Shown piece by piece: positions 52,023 through 59,636 of a DNA stretch of 64,000 nucleotides. Origin of the DNA: Rhodoferax koreense (GTDB lineage: Bacteria; Pseudomonadota; Gammaproteobacteria; Burkholderiales; Burkholderiaceae_C). A program made the position numbers and the translations under genes. Each line of letters opens with the position of its first letter. Positions within the stretch are counted from its first letter, which is position 1. The notes below the pieces were generated by a model. It saw only the letters and a program-made list of their open reading frames with translations. It had not been told where the DNA came from and ran no database searches. Where the stretch lies: contig NZ_CP019236.1 of the NCBI RefSeq assembly GCF_001955695.1, positions 4,774,001-4,838,000 on the forward strand, read 5' to 3'.

Positions 52023-52684
52023 TGGACTGGTCCGTCGTCATCGAACGCCTGCCCGAACTGGCCAGCGGCCTGCTGCAGACCCTGTGGCTCTGCGCGGTCT
52101 CCGCGCTCATCGCGCTGGCCATCGGCGCGGGCGTCGCGGCCGTGCAGCTCAGGGGCGGGCCGCTGCTGCGCTGGCTGGCCGGGGCCTACACGGCGGCGTG
52201 CCTGGGCCTGCCGTTGCTGATCCTGATCTACATCCTGTTCTACGCGCTGCCGCTGTATGGCGTGACGCTTTCGCCGCGTGTCGTCGGTGTTTCGGCGCTG
52301 TCCATCTACTACGGCCCCTACTTCGCCGGCGTGATGCGCGCGGGGATGCAGGCCATCGCGCCGGGCCAGTCCGAGGCGGCCAGCGCCATCGGCCTTTCGC
52401 GCTGGCGCACGCTGCGGCGTGTGCTGCTGCCGCAAGCCTTACCGCTGATGCTGCCGCCTGGAGCCGGGCTGATGATCGGCCTGTTCAAGGACAGTGCATT
52501 GCTGGCCGTGGTGTCCGTGCCGGAATTCATGTTCCACGCGCGCCAGGCGGTGTCCGACACCTACGCATCGGTCGAGATCTACGTCGCGGTCGCGCTCACC
52601 TACTGGGCCCTCGCCACGGTGTGCGCCACCCTGGCCGAACGCCTCGAACGAAGACTGACCGCCCATGCGGCACCCACCTCCTGA
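52022..52684 (+). CDS. Polar amino-acid ABC transporter permease (second)
   Basis: This 220-aa inner-membrane permease of the HisQ/GlnP type has about five helices: LASGLLQTLWLCAVSALIA, YTAACLGLPLLILIYILFYA, YYGPYFAGVMRAGMQAIAPG and the EAA coupling loop ASAIGLSRWRTLRRVLLPQA. Its ATG shares the A of the first permease stop, so the two are translationally coupled. Together they form the membrane heterodimer of the importer. The C-terminus ends RLERRLTAHAAPTS, 10 bp before the ATPase start. Confidence 0.9.
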   Translation: MDWSVVIERLPELASGLLQTLWLCAVSALIALAIGAGVAAVQLRGGPLLRWLAGAYTAACLGLPLLILIYILFYALPLYGVTLSPRVVGVSALSIYYGPYFAGVMRAGMQAIAPGQSEAASAIGLSRWRTLRRVLLPQALPLMLPPGAGLMIGLFKDSALLAVVSVPEFMFHARQAVSDTYASVEIYVAVALTYWALATVCATLAERLERRLTAHAAPTS

Positions 52685-52694
52685 GAACGTTGCG

Positions 52695-53498
52695 ATGAAC
52701 CATGCCCTCGAACCTGCCGTCGCGGCGATCCGCTGCGAAGGCCTGTGCCAAGACCTTGGCGGCCAACGCGTGCTGCAGGGTATCGACCTCGCGGTGGCCA
52801 AAGGCGAGGTGGTCAGTGTGCTCGGCCCCTCCGGCTCGGGCAAATCGACGCTGCTGCGCTGCCTGAACTGGCTGGCGCCACCGACGGCGGGCCGCGTCTG
52901 GCTCGGCAACGAGGAAGTCGGCGTGAAGCCAGACCGGCACGGCCGCCAGCGCCCCCTGGCCGACGCCGCGGTGCGCGCGCAACGCAGCCGCATCGGCATG
53001 GTCTTCCAGTCGTTCAACCTGTGGCCGCACATGACGGCGTTGGAGAATGTGATGGAGGGACTGCTGTCGGTCAAACGGCTGGCGCGCGCCGAGGCACACG
53101 AACGCGCGGCCGCGGCGCTGCGCGAGGTCGGCCTGGGCCACAAGCTGGACAGCCATCCCGCAAGGCTCTCCGGCGGGCAGCAGCAACGCGTGGCCATCGC
53201 CCGCACCATCGCCATGCAGCCCGAGGTGATCCTGTTCGACGAACCCACCAGCGCGCTGGACCCTGAACTGGTCGGCGAGGTGCTCGGCGTGATGCGCGAA
53301 CTGGCCCTGCGGCACACCACGATGATCGTGGTCACCCACGAAATCGCCTTTGCCGATGGCGTGTGCGACCGCGTGGTGTTCATGGACCAGGGCCGCATCG
53401 TCGAACAAGGCCCGCCCGCGCAGGTCCTGCGCGCGCCGCAACAGGAGCGCACGCAGCGTTTCCTGGGCCGTTTTGCGGACACGACATCGGCCCGTTGA
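52695..53498 (+). CDS. Polar amino-acid ABC transporter ATP-binding protein (GlnQ/HisP type)
   Basis: This 267-aa cytoplasmic ATPase has Walker A GPSGSGKST (about 45-53), Q-loop VFQSFNLWPHMTALEN, signature LSGGQQQR, Walker B VILFDEPTSALDP and the switch His in VVTHEIAFADG. It is of the amino-acid (PAAT) class that pairs with the two permeases before it. It is 10 bp downstream of the second permease. Compared with GlnQ (about 240 aa) it has about 20 extra residues between Walker A and the Q-loop (GVKPDRHGRQRPLADAAVRA), as in some HisP-type proteins. Confidence 0.93.
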   Translation: MNHALEPAVAAIRCEGLCQDLGGQRVLQGIDLAVAKGEVVSVLGPSGSGKSTLLRCLNWLAPPTAGRVWLGNEEVGVKPDRHGRQRPLADAAVRAQRSRIGMVFQSFNLWPHMTALENVMEGLLSVKRLARAEAHERAAAALREVGLGHKLDSHPARLSGGQQQRVAIARTIAMQPEVILFDEPTSALDPELVGEVLGVMRELALRHTTMIVVTHEIAFADGVCDRVVFMDQGRIVEQGPPAQVLRAPQQERTQRFLGRFADTTSAR

Positions 53499-53535
53499 CG
53501 CCGCCCACTCTTCACCCACTTCATCAGGAAACAGC

Positions 53536-54225
53536 ATGCATCCAACATCCGACGCCTCCCCCGTCGTCGTGCCGGCCGGGCACGGCAAGGCCGTGCGCCT
53601 GCGCGCATCCGAGGCCTTGCGCATCGTCAACACCCACGGCACGCAGGTGGTCGACTGCTGGGCCTGGAATGCCTACGACCTCGACGAATACATGTGCATG
53701 GAGGCCACACGCGTCTGGACCCAGCGCCTCAATCCGGCACTGGGCGACAGCTTCGTCACCAACCGGCGCAACCCCATCCTGACCATCGTCGATGACACCT
53801 CTCCCGGCGTGCACGACACCTTCATGGCGGCCTGCGACCTGCGGCGCTACGAACTGCTCGGCGTGCGTGGCTACCACCGCAACTGCTGCGACAACATGAT
53901 GGAGGGCATGTTCGACATCGGCCTCACGCCGCCGCGGCGCAACCTGGCGTCGTTCAACATCTTCATGAACATCCGCGTGCAGGCCGACGGCAACACGCTG
54001 GCCACGCTGCCCACCGAATCGAAGCCGGGCGACGCCATCACCCTGCGCGCGGACATGGACTGTTTCGTCGCACTCTCGGCCTGCCCGCAGGACATCGTCA
54101 AGATCCAGGGCAAGCACGACAACACGCCCCGCGACGTGGCGCTGCAGATCGTGCGCGCGGGCGTGAGTCGCGCGCCGGTGCGCGGCCCCTGGGTGCCGGA
54201 CACCGCGCAGGGCGCCATTGGCTAG
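53536..54225 (+). CDS. DUF1989 (urea-carboxylase-associated) protein C
   Basis: This 229-aa DUF1989 protein is a third and distinct paralogue: VVVPAGHGKAVRLRASEALR, HGTQVVDCWAWNAYDLDEYM, LNPALGDSFVTNRRNP, GVHDTFMAACDLRRYE and the core LSACPQDIVKIQGKHDN. The residues YHRNCCDNMMEGM in the middle add a Cys pair not seen in protein A or B. The motifs match the group that pairs as the two subunits of carboxyguanidine deiminase, although the carboxylase is absent. It is 37 bp after the ATPase gene. ATG 53536 is preceded by AGGAAA. Confidence 0.85.
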   Translation: MHPTSDASPVVVPAGHGKAVRLRASEALRIVNTHGTQVVDCWAWNAYDLDEYMCMEATRVWTQRLNPALGDSFVTNRRNPILTIVDDTSPGVHDTFMAACDLRRYELLGVRGYHRNCCDNMMEGMFDIGLTPPRRNLASFNIFMNIRVQADGNTLATLPTESKPGDAITLRADMDCFVALSACPQDIVKIQGKHDNTPRDVALQIVRAGVSRAPVRGPWVPDTAQGAIG

Positions 54226-54264
54226 GCGTCATCGGCTGGAATGCCTCGCGTATGCTCGGCAGCC

Positions 54265-55128
54265 ATGAGTCCGACCACGCCCCACCCACCGTCCCTGGAA
54301 GTCCGCATCCGTGAAATCTACGATGCGCTGACAGACAACGAGACGAGGCTCGCCGACGTGATCCTGGCCGCGCCCGGCGAGGTCGCCACGCACACGGCCG
54401 CCGAGCTGTCGGCGCTGGCCGGCATCTCGCCAGCCACCACCACGCGCTTCTTTCGCCGGCTGGGCTACACCTCGCACGAGATGGCGCGCCGGCAGGCACG
54501 CGACGCGCAGCGCGCCGGCTCGCCGCTGTATCTGCACCGGCTGCAGCCAAAGGCCACCGAGATGGACAAGCTGGTGCAGGCGCACCTGGAAAACGAGGCC
54601 GCCAACCTCGCCAACAGCTACCGTGCGCTGGACCTCAAGGCCTTGCCGGTGATCGCCAGGAAGATGGCTGGCGCACGGCGCCTGGCCTTCCTGGGCTACC
54701 GGCACAGCCAGCCGATCGCCGCGTCCATGTACCGCAACCTCATCGAGGTGCGGGGCGACCTGCACCTGCTGCCCGCCCCCGGCGACACGCTCGCCGAATG
54801 GCTGGGCCACTACGGCCCGCAGGACATGGTCGTCTGCATCGGCCTGCGTCGGCGGGTGCCTCAGCTGGCTTCCGCCATGGAAGCGCTGGCGGGCATGGGC
54901 GTGCCGATGCTCTACATCTCCGACGTCATGGTCGGCAAGCCTGGCAAGTTCGCCAAGTGGATCATCCGCTGCCACACGCAGGGGCTCATGATGTTCGACA
55001 GCAATGCGGCCGTCTCGGCGATCACCAACCTGCTGTATTCCATGGTGGCCAAGGAAATCGCCGACAGCCGCAGCAGCCATCTCGAGAAGGTGGAGCTGAT
55101 GCACGAAGTGCTGGGTGAGCTTGAATAG
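54265..55128 (+). CDS. RpiR/MurR-family transcriptional regulator
   Basis: This 287-aa regulator has an N-terminal helix-turn-helix of the RpiR type (about 15-90; LTDNETRLADVILAAPGEVA, HTAAELSALAGISPATTTRFF) and a SIS domain (about 120-280; ARRLAFLGYRHSQPIAASMY, GDTLAEWLGHYGPQDMVVCI, ITNLLYSMVAKEIA). RpiR proteins usually sense a phosphorylated sugar with the SIS domain; here the ligand may be different. It is the last gene of the locus and probably controls it, perhaps through the palindrome at 49011. Start choice is open (54241 or 54265); ATG 54265 fits better. Confidence 0.88.
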   Translation: MSPTTPHPPSLEVRIREIYDALTDNETRLADVILAAPGEVATHTAAELSALAGISPATTTRFFRRLGYTSHEMARRQARDAQRAGSPLYLHRLQPKATEMDKLVQAHLENEAANLANSYRALDLKALPVIARKMAGARRLAFLGYRHSQPIAASMYRNLIEVRGDLHLLPAPGDTLAEWLGHYGPQDMVVCIGLRRRVPQLASAMEALAGMGVPMLYISDVMVGKPGKFAKWIIRCHTQGLMMFDSNAAVSAITNLLYSMVAKEIADSRSSHLEKVELMHEVLGELE

Positions 55129-55166
55129 CCCCGAGGGCCGCAGGAAGCACCGCGAATGCCGGCGCG

Positions 55167-56243
55167 CTACGCCCGACGCTCCGGGCGTATGCCGTCCTCG
55201 TGTCCGGGTGTTCTTTCGGGCAGGGTCATCCTGACCCGAAGGCCGCCGCTGTCGGCGAGCGAGGCCTCGATCGTGCCGCCGTGGGCCTGCAGTGCACTTC
55301 TGGCGATCGTCAGGCCGAGGCCGGAACCGCGGCCCGTGTCCCGCGGGTCGATCCGCACGAACGGCTCGAAGATGGCTTCGAGCATGTGCGGCGGCACGCC
55401 CGGCCCGTGGTCGCTGACGACGACTTCGAGCTGTTCGCCATGGCCGACCAGGCGCGCATGCACCTCCACGGTGCTCGCCTCGGCCGTGTGTTTCACGGCG
55501 TTGCGGATCACGTTTTCGAAAGCGCGATAGACCAGATCGCCATCGACATGGGCCACGAAGCGCTCCGGCGTCTCGATGCGCACGGAACGGTTCTTCGCGC
55601 GCGCCTCGAAGTCCGCGTCGGCGGCGATGTCGTGCAGGATCTCGACCATGTCGACCGCGCTGCGCGCCATCGGCGCCGGGGCCGTGAGCCGGTGCAACGT
55701 GAGCATTTCGTCGATCAGCGCATCCAGCCGGCCGGTTTCCCGCTCGGCACGGTCGACCATCACGTCCGCCGACGACGAGCCCTGCTTGAACAGCCCGATC
55801 GCCGCCTGGATGCGCGACAGCGGCGAGCGCAGCTCGTGGGAGATGTCGTGCAGCAACCGGTCGCGCGCGGCCACCATGGCCTGCAATTGCGCCGCCATGC
55901 CGTCGATGTCGTGGGCGAGGTCGGCGATCTCGTCGCGGCGCCCGTTCATCAGCGGCTCGACCCGCGTGTCCAGCTGGCCTTCGGCCATGCGCTGCAGCCC
56001 CCAGCGCAGGTGCTCGAGCGGCCGGGAGAGATACCACGCCAGGAAGCCGCCGAAGAACAGGCTGGCGATCACGGCGATCACGATCGGCACGACGGGCAGC
56101 CCGCCCAACCGGAACACAGCGTCGCCGGGCGGGGGCGTGATTCCCATGAGCCACAGGTACAGGGCCGTGAACCCGATGCTCGAGACCATGCAGCTCGACA
56201 GCACGAGCAGCAGCTTGCGGAACAGGCGCGTGGGGCGGGCCAC
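55167..56243 (-). CDS. Sensor histidine kinase (CpxA-like)
   Basis: This 358-aa inner-membrane kinase has a first helix at about 7-30, a short periplasmic loop, a second helix at about 50-72, HAMP (about 72-125) and the DHp helix with the phospho-accepting His in LLHDISHELRSPLSRIQAA (about residue 138). The ATPase domain has ENVIRNAVKHT, SDHGPGVPPHM and GRGSGLGLTIA. Its short periplasmic loop is not typical of envelope sensors. GTG 56243 with GAGGC upstream gives a 7-bp gap after the regulator; a longer frame to 56354 is less likely. It is the partner of the regulator directly before it. Confidence 0.88.
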   Translation of the reverse strand: MARPTRLFRKLLLVLSSCMVSSIGFTALYLWLMGITPPPGDAVFRLGGLPVVPIVIAVIASLFFGGFLAWYLSRPLEHLRWGLQRMAEGQLDTRVEPLMNGRRDEIADLAHDIDGMAAQLQAMVAARDRLLHDISHELRSPLSRIQAAIGLFKQGSSSADVMVDRAERETGRLDALIDEMLTLHRLTAPAPMARSAVDMVEILHDIAADADFEARAKNRSVRIETPERFVAHVDGDLVYRAFENVIRNAVKHTAEASTVEVHARLVGHGEQLEVVVSDHGPGVPPHMLEAIFEPFVRIDPRDTGRGSGLGLTIARSALQAHGGTIEASLADSGGLRVRMTLPERTPGHEDGIRPERRA

Positions 56244-56250
56244 GGGGGCC

Positions 56251-56946
56251 TCAGTCCTTGAGCAATTGATAGCCCAGGCCGCGCACGCTCTGGATCCAGG
56301 AGCGGCCGTCGTCGCGCATGCCGAGTTTCTGGCGGATGCTGCTGATGTGCACATCGATGCGGCGGTCGAAGCGCGTGAGCGGCCGGCCGAAGGCCGCCTG
56401 GGAGATGTCCTGTTTGCTGGTCAGCTGTCCCGCATGGCGGACCAGCACCTCAAGCAGGCTGAATTCGGTGCCCGTCAACTCCAGCGGTGTGCCGTGCCAG
56501 AGTGCCTGGCGCGTGCCCGGATAGAGCGTGAGTGCGCCAACGTTCAATGCCTGCGCCGCTTTCGCGCCCTCGGGCTGGCTGCGGCTCTCGGTGCGCCGCA
56601 GGATGGCGTGGATGCGCGCCACCAGTTCGCCGGGCGTGCATGGTTTGGGAACGTAGTCGTCGGCCCCCATGTTCAGGCCGACGATCTTGTCGACGTTGTC
56701 GCCGCGCGCCGTGAGCATGAGCACCGGCACGTTGCTCGTGGTGCGGATGCGGCGAAGCGCCTCCATGCCGGACAGGCGCGGCATCATGATGTCCAGCACG
56801 ACCAGCGCGTAGCCGCCGCGCAGCGCCTCGTGCACGCCCGCCTCGCCGTCGTTCGCCACGGCCACCTCGAAGCCTTCGCGGGAGATGTAGAGCGACAGCA
56901 TCGATGTGAGGTCGACGTCATCGTCGACAAGCAGGACCTTGTGCAT
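56251..56946 (-). CDS. OmpR-family response regulator (CpxR-like)
   Basis: This 231-aa cytoplasmic transcription factor has a receiver (about 1-118; DDD8-10, phospho-acceptor D52 in VVLDIMMP, T79 and K101 in VPKPCTPGEL) and a winged-helix domain (about 135-230; LELTGTEFSLLEVLVRHAGQ, FDRRIDVHISSIRQKLG). It is divergent from the RND operon at 57073 with a 126-bp gap. It probably controls this operon; a TTTAC-N5-TTAAC direct repeat at 56999-57013 in the gap is a candidate site. CpxR-like here means similarity to the LTxTEF class only. Confidence 0.9.
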   Translation of the reverse strand: MHKVLLVDDDVDLTSMLSLYISREGFEVAVANDGEAGVHEALRGGYALVVLDIMMPRLSGMEALRRIRTTSNVPVLMLTARGDNVDKIVGLNMGADDYVPKPCTPGELVARIHAILRRTESRSQPEGAKAAQALNVGALTLYPGTRQALWHGTPLELTGTEFSLLEVLVRHAGQLTSKQDISQAAFGRPLTRFDRRIDVHISSIRQKLGMRDDGRSWIQSVRGLGYQLLKD

Positions 56947-56998
56947 CGGCGCAAGTATGGCGCCGATCCGGCCGCTTGTTGCCGGCGGACCGCCGACT

Positions 56999-57013
56999 TT
57001 TACCCAGCTTAAC
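56999..57013 (+). promoter_or_regulatory. Direct-repeat candidate site for the CpxR-like regulator
   Basis: TTTAC (56999-57003), CCAGC and TTAAC (57009-57013) form an imperfect direct repeat with a 10-bp period, 60 bp before the RND operon. OmpR-family regulators bind such repeats, often next to their own divergent gene. Confidence 0.4.
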
Positions 57014-57072
57014 GCTGGCTGACCGCAGCCAACACCGGACGCTTCTACCCTCGCTGGAGGAAAAAAGATCTG

Positions 57073-58521
57073 ATGACCTCAACGCTACGCTCCCTGTTTG
57101 TCCCCCCTCTCGCCGTCTGCCTGGCCTGGGGCCTGACGGCCTGCGCCACCGGCCGCCTCGAAGAGACGCCGCAACCGCAGGCCCCGCCGTCCTGGCAGGC
57201 CGAGCTGCCGCACGGCGGACAGGTCGGCGACCTGCAGCAATGGTGGCGGCAGTTCGACGATGCGCGGGTCGCCCGCCTGGTCGAGATGGCCGAACGCGAC
57301 AGCCCTTCGCTGGCGCAGGCCTGGGCCAACATCGAGAAGGCGCGTGCAACCCTGCGCAGCACGCGGGCGCAGGCGCTGCCCAGCCTGAGCGGCAGTGCGT
57401 CAGCATCGCGCAGCAATCAGTTGCAGTCGGGGTTCTCCACGACGACGGGCACGTCGCGCAGCGCCGGCTTCGACGCGTCGTGGGAAGTCGACCTGTTCGG
57501 CAAGGTGCGCCGCAACGCCGAGGCCTCCGAGGCGCGCATCGAGGCACGCACCGCCGACTGGCACGATGCACGCGTGTCGCTCGCGGCGGAAGTCGCCGAC
57601 ACCTATGTGCAGTACCGCGCCTGCATCCTGCTGGCAGACGCCTACCGGCGCGAGGCCGCCTCGACGGCCGCGACCGAGAAGGCCACGACGAACGCCGTGC
57701 AGGCAGGCTACACCGCCCCATCGGACGGCGCGCTGGCCCGCGCGAGCCTGGCCAGCGCGCAGTCGAGCCTGCTGCAGCAGACCACGCAGTGCGGCCTGCT
57801 CGTCAAGTCGCTGGTCTACCTCACCGGTGCCGACGAACCCGCGCTGCGCCGGTTGATCGACGACGGCGAGAACCGCGTGCCTCGGCCGGCCGCACTGGAG
57901 GTGCAGGCGGTGCCGGCCCAGGTGCTGCGCCAGCGCCCCGATCTGGCCTCGCTCGAGCGCGAAGCGGCGGCCACCGGGGCCGAGATCGGCGCGGCCCAGG
58001 CGGACCTCTATCCGAGCCTGTCGCTCAGCGGATCGGTCAGCATGTCGGCGAGCAGCCTGTCCTCGCCGGCCACGCTCTGGTCGTTCGGGCCTTCGCTGTC
58101 GATCCCGCTGTTCGACGGCGGGCAGCGCCGTGCGGCGGTCGACTCCGCCCGGGCCAGCTACCAGTCGGCAATGGCCAGCTACCGCCAGGGTGTGCGCACG
58201 GTCGTACGTGACGTCGAGGAAGCCTTGCTGAACCTCGATGGCGCCCGGCACCGCGCGGAGCAGGCGGAAACGGCTGCGCGCGAGTACCGAAACTATTTCC
58301 TGTCGAGCGAGAACAGCTGGCGCGCGGGCCGCACCAGCCTGCTCGCCCTGGAGGAAGCCCGTCGCTCGGCGCTGTCGGCCGAAATCACCGAAATCACCCT
58401 GCAGCAGAACCGCGTCCAGTACTGGATCGCGCTCTACAAGGCCGTCGGCGGCGGATGGCAGGCCGGCACGCCGGCCGTGGCACCCGAAAACGCGGCCGAT
58501 GAACAGACGAAGAAGCCATGA
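57073..58521 (+). CDS. RND efflux outer-membrane factor (NodT family)
   Basis: This 482-aa outer-membrane channel of the tripartite efflux pump is a lipoprotein with a signal and lipobox LTAC at about residues 20-24. The two OEP repeats are visible (about 60-260 and 285-460) with AWANIEKARATLRSTRAQAL, SWEVDLFGKVRRNAEASEAR, YPSLSLSGSVSMSA and IPLFDGGQRRAAVDSARASY. The trimer forms a channel and alpha-barrel that joins the inner-membrane pump. It overlaps the adaptor gene by 4 bp (ATGA). The order OMF-adaptor-pump is typical of NodT-type cassettes. Confidence 0.93.
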   Translation: MTSTLRSLFVPPLAVCLAWGLTACATGRLEETPQPQAPPSWQAELPHGGQVGDLQQWWRQFDDARVARLVEMAERDSPSLAQAWANIEKARATLRSTRAQALPSLSGSASASRSNQLQSGFSTTTGTSRSAGFDASWEVDLFGKVRRNAEASEARIEARTADWHDARVSLAAEVADTYVQYRACILLADAYRREAASTAATEKATTNAVQAGYTAPSDGALARASLASAQSSLLQQTTQCGLLVKSLVYLTGADEPALRRLIDDGENRVPRPAALEVQAVPAQVLRQRPDLASLEREAAATGAEIGAAQADLYPSLSLSGSVSMSASSLSSPATLWSFGPSLSIPLFDGGQRRAAVDSARASYQSAMASYRQGVRTVVRDVEEALLNLDGARHRAEQAETAAREYRNYFLSSENSWRAGRTSLLALEEARRSALSAEITEITLQQNRVQYWIALYKAVGGGWQAGTPAVAPENAADEQTKKP

Positions 58522-59636
58522 ACATCCCATCGAAACCCAAGTCCCGCCGCGGCCTCGTCATCGCCGTGATCCTGCTGCTGGTGGCCGCCGCCGCAGCCTT
58601 CTTGCTGCGACCGCCCGCCAAGGAGCAGGCGGCCAGCACACCGGCGAGCGCGATGACCGTCGAGGTCATCGCACCCGAGCGCCGCGACTGGTCGCAAACC
58701 CTGCAAGGCAGCGGGCCGGTCACGGCATGGCAGGAACTCATCGTCAGCCCCGAGACCGGCGGTCTGCGCGTCGCGGAGTTGCTGGTGGACGTCGGTGACG
58801 TGGTCAAGCGCGGGCAGGTGCTCGCGCGCCTGGCCGACGACAGCCTGCGGGTGGACATGCGCAAGCAGGAAGCGACGGTCGCCCAGTCCCGCAGCAGCCT
58901 CGATCAGGCCAGCGCTTACGTACGACGGGCCAACGCGGTCGGCACGAGCGGCTCGCTGTCCGACCAGCAGATCGAGGAATACCGCATTTCGGAGGCAACG
59001 GCGCGTGCGACCCTTCAATCGTCTCAGGCCGACCTCGACAGCGTGAAGCTCAAGCTGGCGCAGACGCGCGTTCTGGCGCCCGACGATGGCGTGGTGTCCT
59101 CTAAAACCGGTATCGCCGGCAACGTGGTGAGCGCGGGCACCGAACTCTTCCGCCTGGTGCGCCAGGGCAAGCTCGAATGGCGCCCCGAGTTCGATGCACG
59201 CGAGCTCGCTTCGGTGAAAACCGGCCAGAAGGCGGAACTGACGCTGCCGAGCGGCGAGCGCGTCAACGGCACCGTGCGCATCCCGGCGCCGACCTTGTCG
59301 ACGAGCACCGGGCGCGCCACGGTGTATGTCAGCCTGAGCGGCAACAGCACCGCGCGCGCCGGCATGTTCGCCAGCGGCCTGATCCGCCTGGGCACCACGT
59401 CGGCGCTCACGCTGCCGCAGACGGCGATCGTGATGCGCGATGGGCGCGCCTATGTCTACCTCGTGGATGCCAACAACAAGGTCTCTTCGCAGGTCGTGAC
59501 GACGGGTCGTCGCCAGGACGATCGCGTCGAGTTGCTGTCGAAGCTGGCCAGCGATGCGCGGGTCGTGGCGAGCGGCGGTGCATTCCTGTCCGAAGGCGTG
59601 CTGGTGACGGTGAAGCCAGCGGAGACCGCGCGATGA
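58518..59636 (+). CDS. RND efflux periplasmic adaptor (MFP)
   Basis: This 372-aa membrane-fusion protein is anchored by an N-terminal helix (about 12-33; GLVIAVILLLVAAAAAFLL). Its lipoyl/biotinyl-like half-motifs are VSPETGGLRVAELLVDVGDV and LAPDDGVVSSKTGIAGNVV, a helical hairpin lies between them (about 120-180, with RKQEATVAQSRSSLDQA), and a beta-barrel domain follows (TLPSGERVNGTVRIPAPTL). It joins pump and channel. It shares 4 bp with both neighbours, so the three genes are translationally linked. Substrate unknown. Confidence 0.93.
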   Translation: MNIPSKPKSRRGLVIAVILLLVAAAAAFLLRPPAKEQAASTPASAMTVEVIAPERRDWSQTLQGSGPVTAWQELIVSPETGGLRVAELLVDVGDVVKRGQVLARLADDSLRVDMRKQEATVAQSRSSLDQASAYVRRANAVGTSGSLSDQQIEEYRISEATARATLQSSQADLDSVKLKLAQTRVLAPDDGVVSSKTGIAGNVVSAGTELFRLVRQGKLEWRPEFDARELASVKTGQKAELTLPSGERVNGTVRIPAPTLSTSTGRATVYVSLSGNSTARAGMFASGLIRLGTTSALTLPQTAIVMRDGRAYVYLVDANNKVSSQVVTTGRRQDDRVELLSKLASDARVVASGGAFLSEGVLVTVKPAETAR

